DNA from: Candidatus Brocadia carolinensis
GTDB lineage: Bacteria > Planctomycetota > Brocadiia > Brocadiales > Brocadiaceae
Assembly (NCBI GenBank): GCA_002009475.1
Contig: AYTS01000075.1
Span: forward strand, 1-36,255
Length of the DNA: 36,255 nt
Direction: 5' to 3'
Part shown: positions 10,887-20,032 of the stretch, in pieces
Layout: every line of letters starts with the position of its first letter
How positions within the stretch are numbered: the stretch's first letter is position 1
Made by a program: the position numbers and the translations under genes
The notes under the pieces: model-generated
What the model saw: the letters and a program-made list of their open reading frames with translations, nothing else
Databases searched by the model: none
What the model was told of the DNA's origin: nothing

Positions 10887-11976
10887 ATGAAACAGTTAAT
10901 GACGGGAAATGAGGCCGCTGCGGAAGCAGCTATCGTAGCAGGTTGTAAGTACTATTACGGGTATCCCATTACTCCGCAGAATGAACTGATCAATTATATG
11001 TCAATGAGGATGCCCCAGGTTGGCGGTGCCTTTATTCAAGCAGAGAGTGAGATTGCAGCTATCAATATGGTTTATGGGAGCGCGGCAGCGGGTGGCCGTA
11101 CCATGACATCCTCTTCAAGCCCTGGCATTAGTCTGAAACAGGAGGGAATTTCCTATCTCGCCGGTAGTGAATTGCCGTGCGTCATAGTTAATATACAACG
11201 AGGTGGGCCTGGTTTGGGTGATATTTCAGCATCACAGGCAGACTATTTCCAGGCAGTCAAAGGTGGCGGACATGGTGATTATCATATCATAGTGCTTGCG
11301 CCCAGTTCTGTCCAGGAGATGGCAGATCTTGTATACGATGCCTTTGACCTTGCCGATAAGTACCGAAATCCGGTCATGATCTTGGGAGACGCTCAAATCG
11401 GCCAATTAATGGAACCGGTAGAATTTCATAAGAGACCAAAGAAAAATCTTCCTCCCAAAACCTGGGCGCTGACAGGAGCAGAAGGGAGAAAGAGGAATAT
11501 TGTAAAATCTTTCTATCCCGTGAAAGGGCAACTGGAAGAGTTTAATGCCCATCTGCAGAGAAAATATAAGACGATAAAAGATAACGAAGTCCGTTATGAA
11601 ACGATTAATACGCATAAAGCCGATGTGGTATTAGTCGCTTACGGGACATCTGCGCGGGTATGTACAGAAGTCGTTAAAAAAAAGTAGCCGGCTTGAATTC
11701 AAGATTGGCTTGATACGCCCCATCACCCTGTGGCCTTTTCCGAAAGAGGTCATTCGAAGGATATCAGAAAAGGTCCAGTGTATTTTAACCGTTGAGATGA
11801 GTGCAGGGCAGATGGTAGAAGATGTAAGACTTGCAGTTGAAGGCAGATGTCCGGTGCATTTTTACGGGAGAACTGGTGGGGGAGTTCCAACATCTTCACA
11901 AGTAATCAAAAAGATTGTGGAAATTGTCCCAGACAACCTGGCCGATACCTTATTACAATTAGCTGAGGTAAGATAA
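10887..11976 (+). CDS. korA: 2-oxoacid:ferredoxin oxidoreductase alpha subunit, frame broken by poly-A
   Basis: The alpha subunit carries the domain I/II fold of the complex that interconverts 2-oxoacids with acyl-CoA, CO2 and reduced ferredoxin. Family phrases are MTGNEAAAEAAIVAGC, YYGYPITPQNEL, FIQAESEIAAINMVYG and RTMTSSSSPGISLKQEG. The first frame stops at 11687. One A fewer in the eight at 11676-11683 gives VVKKSSRLEFKIGLIRPITLWPFP and joins the second frame ending at 11976, about 362 residues, normal length. A 45-nt gap with GGGG before the ATG separates it from the delta gene. 2-oxoglutarate is the most likely substrate by resemblance, but a branched-chain or other 2-oxoacid cannot be excluded. 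Confidence 0.92.
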
Positions 11977-11977
11977 T

Positions 11978-12718
11978 ATGAAGGCTTTATTTGAAAAACC
12001 AAAGACATTTATCAATACCGCAACACATTTTTGCCCTGGGTGTGGACATGGCATTGTGCTGCGACTCATTGCAGAAATCATTGATGCGTGGGGAATCAGG
12101 GGAAAAACCGTTGGACTTGCCCCGGTAGGATGTTCCGTGCTTGCCTATAATTATCTTGATATTGATATGTGTGAAGCTGCTCATGGCCGCCCACCGGCGG
12201 TAGCCACAGGTATTAAGAGGGTTCATCCCGATCACGTCGTTTTTGCTTATCAGGGTGACGGTGATTTGGCGGCAATCGGAACCGCAGAAATTATTCATGC
12301 TGCCAACAGAGGCGAGAATATTACCTTCATCTTTGTCAATAATGCCGTTTATGGTATGACGAACGGTCAGATGGCACCTACAACCCTTACAGGGCAGCAG
12401 ACAGCAACGACGCCATCAGGCAGAGATTTGGTAAACCACGGACACCCCATTCGTGTATGTGAACTTCTTGCCGTTCTGGGTGGAAGTAGCTACCTTGAGC
12501 GGGTGAGCCTTTCCTCTCCGGAAAACGTTCGAAAGACGAAAAAAGCCCTCGAAAAAGGCTTTAAGACACAGATGGAGAGGAGGGGATTTTCCTTGATAGA
12601 AATCCTGTCTCCTTGTCCCATTTACTGGAGGATGGACGCCAACGAAGCGATGCGGCATATTGATGAGGAGATGTCCAAAACCTTCCCCCTCGGAGTGATT
12701 AAAGATTGGGAACAATGA
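11978..12718 (+). CDS. korB: 2-oxoacid:ferredoxin oxidoreductase beta subunit (thiamine diphosphate-binding)
   Basis: It binds thiamine diphosphate and holds the catalytic site. The start shows the conserved CPGCGHGI (residues 19-26), and the cofactor motif runs from GDGDLAAIGTAEIIHA to VNNAVYGMTNGQ. The C-terminal half has the family's ILSPCPIYW. The frame is intact at 246 residues. Only one base separates it from the alpha subunit stop, and its own stop overlaps a possible ATG of the gamma subunit. Together with the neighbouring D, A and C genes it forms a complete four-subunit complex. Confidence 0.94.
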   Translation: MKALFEKPKTFINTATHFCPGCGHGIVLRLIAEIIDAWGIRGKTVGLAPVGCSVLAYNYLDIDMCEAAHGRPPAVATGIKRVHPDHVVFAYQGDGDLAAIGTAEIIHAANRGENITFIFVNNAVYGMTNGQMAPTTLTGQQTATTPSGRDLVNHGHPIRVCELLAVLGGSSYLERVSLSSPENVRKTKKALEKGFKTQMERRGFSLIEILSPCPIYWRMDANEAMRHIDEEMSKTFPLGVIKDWEQ

Positions 12719-13296
12719 GCAATTATTTCTCCACACATATGACGGAAAAAATAGTCCTGGCCGGTTTTGGAGGACAGGGAATGATGTTGCTGGGAAAATT
12801 GCTTGCACAGGCCGCCATGGCTGATGGGAAAAAGGTAACCTATTTTCCTTCCTATGGCACTGAAGTAAGAGGTGGAACGGCGGTCTATCACCTGATTATT
12901 TCAAACGACGAGATTTTTTCCCCAATCATTGAAGAGGCAGACACCCTTATTATTATGAATCAACCTTCTTATCAAAAATTTAAGGAGATGTTAAAGCCAA
13001 ACGGATTGCTTCTTTTAAATACATCCATGATTAAATCAGACAATTTTCATGATGCAGTAGTCTATAAAGTATCAGCAACAGAGATCTCAAGCAAGTTGGG
13101 AAACGTCCTGGTCTCAAACATAGTCATGCTGGGTGCTTATCTGGCGATTAAAAAGTTATTTTCTCCTACCCTTATTTTGGAAGAGTTACAAGAAATACTG
13201 AGAGGGAAAAAGGCGAATTTACTTACCATCAATAAACAAGCCCTTGAAAATGGTATGCGCGAGATAGAATCCACACAACATCAATCCGTACCGTAA
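12715..13296 (+). CDS. korC: 2-oxoacid:ferredoxin oxidoreductase gamma subunit
   Basis: A pyruvate/ketoisovalerate oxidoreductase gamma-type domain, with GFGGQGMMLLGKLLAQAAM near the N-terminus followed by TYFPSYGTEVRGGTA and VLVSNIVMLGAYL. The ATG at 12715 overlaps the beta-subunit stop in an ATGA arrangement. The ATG at 12739 (MTEKIVLAG) fits the usual family start better but lacks a ribosome binding site, so the start is uncertain by eight residues. It is the last large gene of the rightward run that began at coaD. Confidence 0.9.
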   Translation: MSNYFSTHMTEKIVLAGFGGQGMMLLGKLLAQAAMADGKKVTYFPSYGTEVRGGTAVYHLIISNDEIFSPIIEEADTLIIMNQPSYQKFKEMLKPNGLLLLNTSMIKSDNFHDAVVYKVSATEISSKLGNVLVSNIVMLGAYLAIKKLFSPTLILEELQEILRGKKANLLTINKQALENGMREIESTQHQSVP

Positions 13297-13363
13297 AAAG
13301 TTTATGAAACCAGTATTTTATTTCATAGGTCATTTTTTTTTTGATAGAAGAAGGAGGCAGTTA

Positions 13364-13456
13364 ATGTGTACGACATGTGCAAAACATAACCCCGGCGGAA
13401 AAAAGAAGGAAGGATCTGCAACGAAAAAAGACGGGGGAAAGGGAAAAAAGAAATAG
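13364..13456 (+). CDS. 30-residue Cys/Lys-rich mini-protein
   Basis: A short frame opens MCTTCAKHNPGG and ends in lysine/glycine-rich sequence (GGKGKKK). It has a strong ribosome binding site, AAGGAGG at 13351-13357, with a good spacing of 6 nt to the ATG, better than most genes here. The CxxC pair could bind a metal or be redox-active, and the basic tail could bind nucleic acid. It lies between korC and the terminator at 13464, so it probably shares the korC transcript. I recognise no family. Strong translation signals argue that it is real. Confidence 0.6.
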   Translation: MCTTCAKHNPGGKKKEGSATKKDGGKGKKK

Positions 13457-13463
13457 ATTGCAG

Positions 13464-13516
13464 TAAAAATAAAAACCCCTCCAAGACGTTGTCTTTCAGA
13501 GGGGTTTTTATTTTTA
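13464..13516. terminator. Bidirectional intrinsic terminator
   Basis: Arms TAAAAATAAAAACCCCTC (13464-13481) and its complement (13499-13516) enclose a 17-nt loop. The A-rich side and T-rich side give a GC stem followed by a U-tract in both directions, so it can end the kor/mini-protein transcript rightward and the RNase P RNA leftward. Confidence 0.88.
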
Positions 13517-13919
13517 AGTAGACAATAAGCCGAGTTCTGTCGTGGACGGTCATTTATCTAGTCTCGTTGTTGCCAGCGAGATCAAACGGTTTACCCAGAG
13601 GTATTGCCGAAGCGGACCACTTCATCCCTCTCTATTTAACCTTTCTCCCAGTGGGGTTTGCCATGCCTCCGATGTCACCACCGGAGCGGTGGGCTCTTAC
13701 ATTAAGTCGATTCAGACCCTGTTCTTTTTAACAGGAGAACGACCCCGCCATTTCACCCTTATTCCACCCAAAAGATGGAACGGTATCTTTTCTGTTGCAC
13801 TTTCCTTCCCGTCGCCGGGACTCCGCGTTACGGAGCACTGTGTCCTGTAGAGCTCGGACTTTCCTCCCGCTCTTTCTTTCTCCAGGAATCGAAAGAGCCG
13901 ACGACCGCCTTGTCTACTT
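13516..13919 (-). ncRNA. rnpB: RNase P RNA, bacterial class A
   Basis: This is the catalytic RNA that removes 5' leaders from pre-tRNA. On the minus strand the conserved P4-side element GAGGAAAGTCCGAGCTC, the late element AGATAAATGACCGTCC and the 3' ACAGAACTCGGCTTA are all present. GGGTAAACC in the P15 loop would pair with the tRNA CCA end. The ends are set by helix P1: AAGTAGACAA at the 5' end (13919-13910) pairs with TTGTCTACTT at the 3' end (13525-13516). Length is about 404 nt. The 5' end overlaps the stop codon of the upstream zinc-ribbon gene, and the terminator follows immediately. Confidence 0.95.
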
Positions 13920-14649
13920 TTCTTCTTCCTCTAACACCTCATTGCTGTTATTCAGATATAAAATACGACCACAACTATTGCAGAAGGTAATGTCTTTGCC
14001 TGATAAAAGCTGATTCAGCGTTTGGGCTGTTACAGACATAAAGCATCCCTGACATACCTTGTTAATAACGGGAACTACCGCTACTGCATCCTTATGGCTT
14101 ACTAAACGATTGTAGTGTTGTAGGGCGTCTGAGTCAAGCAATGTCTCATATTTATTACGCATTTTTCTCAGTTCCTGGATCCCGGCATCAATGGTTGTCA
14201 GGTCAGATTCCACATGCTTCTGAAGTTCCTTTAATTGAGCGTTTTCATGCTCAATCGTTTTTTCAAAGGATCGGAATCTCTGATTCATTTCTTCATATTT
14301 TGTCATCATACCGAGAATTTCGTCCTCCAGGACAGATTTATTTGCTTCCTTTCCTCCAATTTCTGCTTTTATTGCGCTATATTCTTTATTCGTTTTGACT
14401 TGATTCATCTGTAAGCGTAATTTAGCAATCTCTGTTTCCATGCTTTTTAAGTCGAGTTCCTTAATTCCAATATCCTTTTGATAGTTCTTTGTCTCTTCGT
14501 TTAGTTTTGTCAGCTCTGTTTTCTTTTGCTGGATAAGCGTGAGTTTTTTTTTGAATATCATACTCGCGATAGAGTTTGTCGCCTTCCAACCTCCGCAGCT
14601 TTGTATCGATTGACTGCAACCTCCGTAGCACCTCTATCCTTCCATCCAT
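13914..14649 (-). CDS. Coiled-coil C4 zinc-ribbon protein (DUF164/zf-RING_7 type), frame broken by poly-T
   Basis: A long coiled coil (heptad-rich LTLIQQKKTELTKLNEE..., LKSMETEIAKLRLQM) is followed by a C-terminal zinc ribbon with VCQGCFMSV and FCNSCGRILY. This is the family related to CdsZ and flagellar/secretion-associated coiled-coil proteins. The start at 14649 is chosen because AGAGGA precedes that ATG; the frame extends to a TTG at 14667. Translation breaks at the nine T (14544-14552). With eight, the N-terminal part YREYDIQKK joins LTLIQQKKTEL, giving about 245 residues. It lies after rpoD, and its stop codon falls inside the first helix of RNase P RNA. Function in the cell is not established. 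Confidence 0.88.
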
Positions 14650-14737
14650 AGATTTCCTCTCAAACAATAAATTTGTGCACCAAAAACAGAATAAACAGGA
14701 GCGCTACCAAGGAGACGACAGGCATATATCTCGCTTA

Positions 14738-16390
14738 TTAATCTGCACTGATCCCGTCTAAAAATCCTTCAAGCTTCCGGCTTCTGATCGGATGTTGCAA
14801 TTTCCGAACGGCTTTTGCCTCAATTTGCCGTACCCTTTCCCGTGTAACCTTAAATATTTTGCCAACCTCTTCAAGGGTGTAGGTATAGCCGTCACCAATA
14901 CCGTACCGGAGTTTAATGATTTCCCTTTCGCGGTACGTTAACGTTTCTAATACACTTTCAATCTTATCTTTTAACATCTCCTGGGTCGCTGCAGATACAG
15001 GGGATTCGGCCTTCTCGTCCTCGATAAAATCACCAAAGGAGCTATCCTCGCTTTCGCCAACAGGCCGATCCAGTGAGATTTGGTGTCTGGATATTTTAAG
15101 GACACGCCGTGCCTCCCCTACCGTGATCTTTACTTCTCTTGCAATCTCTTCAATCGTTGGTTCACGACCCTTTTCCTGCAGCAGTTTTTTAGAAACATTC
15201 CTTATCTTACTCATCGTCTCGATCATATGCACAGGAATTCGTATCGTTCTCGCCTGATCTGCAATTGAACGGGTAATTGCCTGGCGAATCCACCACGTAG
15301 CGTAAGTACTGAATTTGTACCCGCGCCGGTATTCATACTTATCAACAGCCCGCATGAGGCCGGTATTTCCTTCCTGAATCAAGTCCAGAAAACTCAGTCC
15401 ACGATTCCGGTATTTTTTTGCGATACTTACAACTAGCCGGAGATTTGCGCCAGAGAGTTTTCTCTTTGCGGATTCGTGTTCTCTGTATATACTTTCAACA
15501 GAGTCTACACGCCGCTTCAAACTCTTGGAAGATTCCAGAGTCAACTCTTCCAGTTTTATGAATTGCGATTCCAGTTCTTTGTAATGTCCATTGAATCGGG
15601 GGCGCTGTTTGGATTCAAACATCTGATTTTCTAATAACTCCATTTCAAAAATGGTCTCCTGGAGTTTTTTCATCATCGGTTGAATTCGTTTTGTGCGAAT
15701 GTTAATTTCTTCAAGCAAATCTATTCCCTTTCGCCTTCTGTTTCTGATTGTCCTGAGGAGTTTTATTCTATCCTTTTTGGAAATCTGTTTCCGTTTTGCC
15801 CGGAGATAATCTTCTTTGTTTTTTTGGAGGAGGGATTTGAGCATTTTCGCACTTCGTGGAAATTGTTCTAAAATCTCATCCTTGCAATTGTCGACCATTG
15901 CATTCACCTTCAGGGTGCGATCGAACGACAGCTCTCCATTATTGACATCTTCTAATATCCTTAAACAGGTTGCCAGGGAAAGATCGGAATGCAGGACTTT
16001 CTTCAAAAATCTCTTTCTGGTAATTTCTATCTTTTTTGCAAGCATGATCTCTTCATCGCGGGTAAGTAAAGGAATTTCACCCATCTGCGTGAGGTACATA
16101 CGAACCGGGTCATCTATCTTTTCGGTAATGGTCGGAACTTCGCCAAATTCTAAGTCGACTTCCTGATAGGGTTCTACCTCCTCTGTCTCAACAACATCGC
16201 GGTTTTCAATCTCTGTTTCATCGATCAAATCGATACCTAATTCATCCAGCATCATTAAGATATCATCAATCTTCTCTGGAGAAATATCAGCATCGTCAGG
16301 CAAGATATCATTCAGTTCTTCGTAAGTTAAGTAGCCCTTTTCTTTGCCTTTTTGCAGGAGCTGCTTAATTTTTTGGTTTAAACTTTCCAT
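14738..16390 (-). CDS. rpoD: RNA polymerase primary sigma factor
   Basis: This is the housekeeping sigma70. Region 1.1 is at the N-terminus ([21 protein letters not shown]), then [17 protein letters not shown] of region 1.2. Region 2 contains [17 protein letters not shown] and the -10-recognising [17 protein letters not shown]. Region 3 contains [11 protein letters not shown], and region 4.2 contains [20 protein letters not shown] for the -35 box. The length is 550 residues. The ATG at 16390 is preferred over an upstream TTG because GAGGAGG lies upstream (16409-16403, slightly long spacing) and the protein then begins MESLNQKIK. dnaG lies just upstream on the same strand. Perfect TTGACA/TATAAT promoters in the window match this factor. 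Confidence 0.97.
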   Translation of the reverse strand: MESLNQKIKQLLQKGKEKGYLTYEELNDILPDDADISPEKIDDILMMLDELGIDLIDETEIENRDVVETEEVEPYQEVDLEFGEVPTITEKIDDPVRMYLTQMGEIPLLTRDEEIMLAKKIEITRKRFLKKVLHSDLSLATCLRILEDVNNGELSFDRTLKVNAMVDNCKDEILEQFPRSAKMLKSLLQKNKEDYLRAKRKQISKKDRIKLLRTIRNRRRKGIDLLEEINIRTKRIQPMMKKLQETIFEMELLENQMFESKQRPRFNGHYKELESQFIKLEELTLESSKSLKRRVDSVESIYREHESAKRKLSGANLRLVVSIAKKYRNRGLSFLDLIQEGNTGLMRAVDKYEYRRGYKFSTYATWWIRQAITRSIADQARTIRIPVHMIETMSKIRNVSKKLLQEKGREPTIEEIAREVKITVGEARRVLKISRHQISLDRPVGESEDSSFGDFIEDEKAESPVSAATQEMLKDKIESVLETLTYREREIIKLRYGIGDGYTYTLEEVGKIFKVTRERVRQIEAKAVRKLQHPIRSRKLEGFLDGISAD

Positions 16391-16505
16391 ACAAAAGATA
16401 AACCTCCTCAACAATTAATTTATATGAATAAAGATGATCGATAATAGTCTTTTTGGTGAATGGTAACTTGTTTCACACCCAATGACATAAAAATTCCGTA
16501 AGCCC

Positions 16506-18302
16506 TCACATTTTATTTTTTATCATGTGGATGTTTTTGCTTTTTCTGTGAAATTCTTCCAACGATACGAGAAGAGCCTCCTCGTTGTTGCTGGCCATGA
16601 TAGTCTTCAGCATCTTTTCCTTTGCCTGGCGACGCTCTCTTTTGCTATTCCGTCGTTTAAAAAAATGAATGCATGCCTCTAACCTCTTATCCTGATTAGT
16701 AATATGCTGAAATTCCTGTGTTGTTATAATATCTAACAGTACCTTATTGAGTTGTACGTCATCCAATATATGCAACACGTCTTCCTCTTTTACCGCCGTG
16801 TTTTTGCGATATAACTCAACTATTTTTCCGGCAATCTCAAAAAGGCCCTTGTTATTAAATTCCTCCAGACCTATCTCTTCCAAAACTCTGGGTATAAGTT
16901 CATTGCAGGATAACATCAGATACAAAAGTTCACGCTCAGCAGTGAATGATGCATCTAACCGTTGTGGAACTATTTGTTTCTCATCTGCAAAAGGAGCGTG
17001 TTTGTTGAATTTCTTCAAATGGACACGCAGTGTCGCTTCGTCAATAGACATATGTTCAGCAATCCACTTAATCAGTAAGTTGCGTTTGATAACATCAGGC
17101 ATTTTTATTGCCGTCGAAAGAACGTCGTTTATGGCATTTGCCTTTCCCTGAATCGTTGATGTATCCCATTTTGATGCGGCAGTTTCAATCTTAAAACTAA
17201 AAAAATCTTTTGCAGCATGAACATACGCTAAAAATTTGTCTGCGCCTTCAGCCACGAGGAAGTCACACGGGTCATGATCCTTGGGTAGCTGTGCAATTTT
17301 CACATCAAATTCCTCTTCAATAAAGACATCCAGATTCCTGTCAGAAGATTTCCACCCTGCAAGGTCTGAGTCCAGAAGTAATATCACCTGATTGCAGTAT
17401 TGCCGTAAAAGCCTCAAATGGTATCTAGAAATAGCTGTTCCCATTACAGCGACCGACCAATCTATTCCGTTCTGATGCGCCATGATGACATCGGTGTAAC
17501 CCTCCATGAGTATGACTTTATGGTGTTTCAAAATGGAATTCTTTGCCTGATCGATCCCGTAAAGGATATTGCTTTTGTTGAAAAGAACGGTTTCGGGTGA
17601 ATTGAGATATTTGGGAAGCGAATCATCCAGTGCCCTTCCGCCAAAACCGAGAACCTTCTTCCTGGAGTCAGAGATGGGGAACATTAATCGGTTCCGAAAA
17701 CGATCGTAATAACCATTCCCCTCTTTTTTGGAGATAACCAACCCCGTCTTTTCCAATAGGTTCTTTGAGATATTACGTCCATTACATAACCTTAATAACG
17801 AATCCCAGCTATTAGGGGCGTATCCGAGGCAAAAGTTTTTTATAGATTGATCGTTAATGTGTCTTTTCTTTAAATAATTTCTCGCTTCTTTTCCCTGTTC
17901 ACTATCGAGTAATATTTTGTTGTAGAACCTTGCCGCAAAACTAGTTACATTGAACAAACCGCTCTTCTCTGTAACGGAAAGAGACGGTTTGTTTGTTTTA
18001 TCCAAATGAGAAAGATCAATATGTGACTTGGAAGCAACTAACTTCACGGCCTCCACGAAATCCATGCTTTCCTGTTTCATGAGAAAATTAAATACCGTTC
18101 CACCTTCACCACAACCAAAACACTTAAACAGCTTCTTTTCTGGATTTACCGTAAACGAAGGGGTTTTTTCGGAATGAAATGGGCATAAACCAAGAAAATT
18201 TTTTCCGCTTTGCTTTAAGCTGACATACTCTGATATGATTTGAACAATATCTGAGGCAAGTTGTATCTCTGCAATCTTTTCTTGTGGGATAAAATTTGCC
18301 AT
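16506..18302 (-). CDS. dnaG: DNA primase
   Basis: DnaG makes RNA primers for replication. The CHC2 zinc finger uses C40, H43, C61 and C64 (GLCPFHSEKTPSF, FKCFGCGEGG). The catalytic TOPRIM core follows, with GFGGRAL, ILMEGYTDVIMAHQNG and LLLDSDLAGWKSSDRN, then a C-terminal helicase-interaction part. The length of 598 residues is normal and the frame is intact despite several seven-A/T runs. It heads a dnaG-rpoD macromolecular synthesis operon with a consensus promoter just upstream. No ribosome binding site is seen before the ATG. Confidence 0.97.
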   Translation of the reverse strand: MANFIPQEKIAEIQLASDIVQIISEYVSLKQSGKNFLGLCPFHSEKTPSFTVNPEKKLFKCFGCGEGGTVFNFLMKQESMDFVEAVKLVASKSHIDLSHLDKTNKPSLSVTEKSGLFNVTSFAARFYNKILLDSEQGKEARNYLKKRHINDQSIKNFCLGYAPNSWDSLLRLCNGRNISKNLLEKTGLVISKKEGNGYYDRFRNRLMFPISDSRKKVLGFGGRALDDSLPKYLNSPETVLFNKSNILYGIDQAKNSILKHHKVILMEGYTDVIMAHQNGIDWSVAVMGTAISRYHLRLLRQYCNQVILLLDSDLAGWKSSDRNLDVFIEEEFDVKIAQLPKDHDPCDFLVAEGADKFLAYVHAAKDFFSFKIETAASKWDTSTIQGKANAINDVLSTAIKMPDVIKRNLLIKWIAEHMSIDEATLRVHLKKFNKHAPFADEKQIVPQRLDASFTAERELLYLMLSCNELIPRVLEEIGLEEFNNKGLFEIAGKIVELYRKNTAVKEEDVLHILDDVQLNKVLLDIITTQEFQHITNQDKRLEACIHFFKRRNSKRERRQAKEKMLKTIMASNNEEALLVSLEEFHRKSKNIHMIKNKM

Positions 18303-18349
18303 TTAGTCGGAAGGAATAAATTATTTAAAAATAATATATAAACTTTCAA

Positions 18350-18377
18350 ATTATATCATAAATAGTAATATTGTCAA
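18350..18377 (-). promoter_or_regulatory. Consensus promoter for dnaG-rpoD
   Basis: On the minus strand, TTGACA (18377-18372) and TATAAT (18355-18350) are perfect hexamers with a 16-bp spacer. The expected start near 18343 gives a leader of about 40 nt before dnaG. It probably drives dnaG, rpoD and the zinc-ribbon gene, and possibly rnpB. Confidence 0.8.
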
Positions 18378-18546
18378 TAAACTGAGAGATAATTTAGCAT
18401 GGCCATATTAAAGCGGGCTACCAAATCTCTTGTGGGATCAATTTATAGATAGAGTTAAGACACTTCCGCAGGTGATATTCCCTATCGAACTGTCCGCTGC
18501 GCCAAGCGATATAATAAGCATGCGAAAGCTTCAAAGGCGCTTGAAT

Positions 18547-19263
18547 TTACCGAACAGGTTCTTTCTCTTTCCGTACAATTGCAGTGTATCTTTCAATGCT
18601 TTCTTTAACTGAAAGTTCCGGCAGCGAATGACCTTTTTCAATGTGCAGCACACGATCACACAGATCCTTAACCATCTGCATTGAGTGCGTAACTAGCATC
18701 ACGGTATGGCCGCTTTTGATCTTGGTTTTCATCAATTCCGATGCTTTCTCCTTAAATGCCTGGTCGCCTACTGCAAGTGCCTCATCAATAAGGATAACAT
18801 CAGTATCGATATGATATGCTATTGAAAAACCCAATCTTGCCCGCATTCCGCTCGAATAACTTTTTACTGGTTCGTCAATGAATTCAGCTATATCGGCAAG
18901 CGCAATAATATCCTTTTCCCGTCGTACTATATGCTTTTTATTCATTCCCAACAACAACCCATTCAGGATGATGTTTTGTCTTCCGGTAAGCCTCTGATCA
19001 AACCCAGCCCCAAGTGATTGCATAGTAACGGTAACCTTTGCCCGGTTTATTGTTCCGGTATCGGGTTGAATAATACCAGCAAGGATTTTGAGAAATGTGC
19101 TTTTGCCCGCGCCATTACGCCCTATCACGCCAATTATTTGTCCACGGCCAACGCCGTACGTAATATCGTGCAACGCCCAGAATCTGCTGGTTTTCCATGG
19201 TACAGATGCTGCCCGTTGGTAACAGACGCCCACATTCCTTAAGTTAAATACCAGACTATCCAT
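18547..19263 (-). CDS. ABC transporter ATP-binding protein for polysaccharide export (KpsT/Wzt-like)
   Basis: It powers export of a lipid-linked or nascent polysaccharide through the partner permease. Walker A is GRNGAGKST (residues 48-56), the signature is YSSGMRARLGFSIAY, Walker B is VILIDEALAVGDQAF and the H-loop is VTHSMQ. At 238 residues it has only the nucleotide-binding domain and lacks the extra C-terminal carbohydrate-binding domain of long Wzt proteins, so it resembles the KpsT/TagH/short Wzt type. The permease ends 9 nt upstream. Capsule or O-antigen export are both possible; the nearby glycan-decoration island supports either. Confidence 0.92.
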   Translation of the reverse strand: MDSLVFNLRNVGVCYQRAASVPWKTSRFWALHDITYGVGRGQIIGVIGRNGAGKSTFLKILAGIIQPDTGTINRAKVTVTMQSLGAGFDQRLTGRQNIILNGLLLGMNKKHIVRREKDIIALADIAEFIDEPVKSYSSGMRARLGFSIAYHIDTDVILIDEALAVGDQAFKEKASELMKTKIKSGHTVMLVTHSMQMVKDLCDRVLHIEKGHSLPELSVKESIERYTAIVRKEKEPVR

Positions 19264-19272
19264 TATTAAGCC

Positions 19273-20032
19273 TCAGCATATTTTAGGGAAATAGCGGTTA
19301 AACTTGTGAATAAGGAATCCACCCATTGCCAGAAATGCCGCACATTCCCACATTGCTGGCACAAGCGGTTTCAAATCCGGCCATTGACCATGGAGTAATA
19401 TAACGCGATATTGTTCGATAATTGCCGCCATTGGATTATACCGGACAAGAGTCTGCATCTTTGGAGGCAAGATTGAAATATCATAGAAAACACCGGAAAG
19501 AAAAATCAGCAGGTTCAAGACCGTGTTCAATATCAGGCTGAAATCAGGGAAAAAAGGTGTTATGGAGGCACAAATCATGGCCGCACCGGAAGTAAGCAAT
19601 AATTCCAGTAGGATTAATGCTGGCAAAGCCGAATATGCCCATGTAGGCGGCATCCCGCATATCCAGGCAAACATCATCACAATTGGCAAGGTAACTAGAA
19701 ATTTCACCAGGTTTACCATCACTACTGACAGCGGGAAAATACTCTTATGCAGATACACAAGTTGCATCAGACCGTGTCCTTCAAGTATGCTGGTTGCGCT
19801 TCTTGCCAGAGTAACGGAGAAAAAACGATAAACGACAATACCGCTGAAAAGAAACAACAAAAAATTATCTGTTGTCCTGTGGACTAGATATTCAAAAGCT
19901 ACATAATAAACGGCCAGCGCCAATAATGGTTCTAGTATCCACCATAAATATCCTGCGTAACTGCGCGTCCCTTCGCTTTTAAGTTCAGCCGATGTTCGAT
20001 ACTTTAGAAGGTCAAAAAAATTTTAGGATCAT
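19273..20032 (-). CDS. ABC-2 type polysaccharide export permease (KpsM/Wzm-like), frame broken by poly-T
   Basis: A multi-spanning inner-membrane permease with hydrophobic segments FLLFLFSGIVVYRFF, FLVTLPIVMMFAWICG, LPALILLELLLTSGAAM and ILNTVLNLLIFLSGVFYD. The easily seen frame begins at 19923 and lacks the N-terminus. Upstream, an ATG at 20032 reads MILKFF and stops at once. One T fewer in the run whose complement is A at 20014-20020 gives FFDLLKYRTSAELKSEGTRS...WWILEPLLALAVYY, the family's expected N-terminus. The whole is then about 253 residues, a normal length. It pairs with the adjacent ATPase, 9 nt downstream. Confidence 0.87.

Noticed and set aside
2532..11683. Programmed -1 ribosomal frameshifting at the A-runs
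   Set aside because: Each site needs one base skipped (+1 shift, or -2), so a -1 slip on AAAAAAG-type sequences would enter the wrong frame. No stimulatory stem-loop or internal ribosome binding site pattern is common to the sites.
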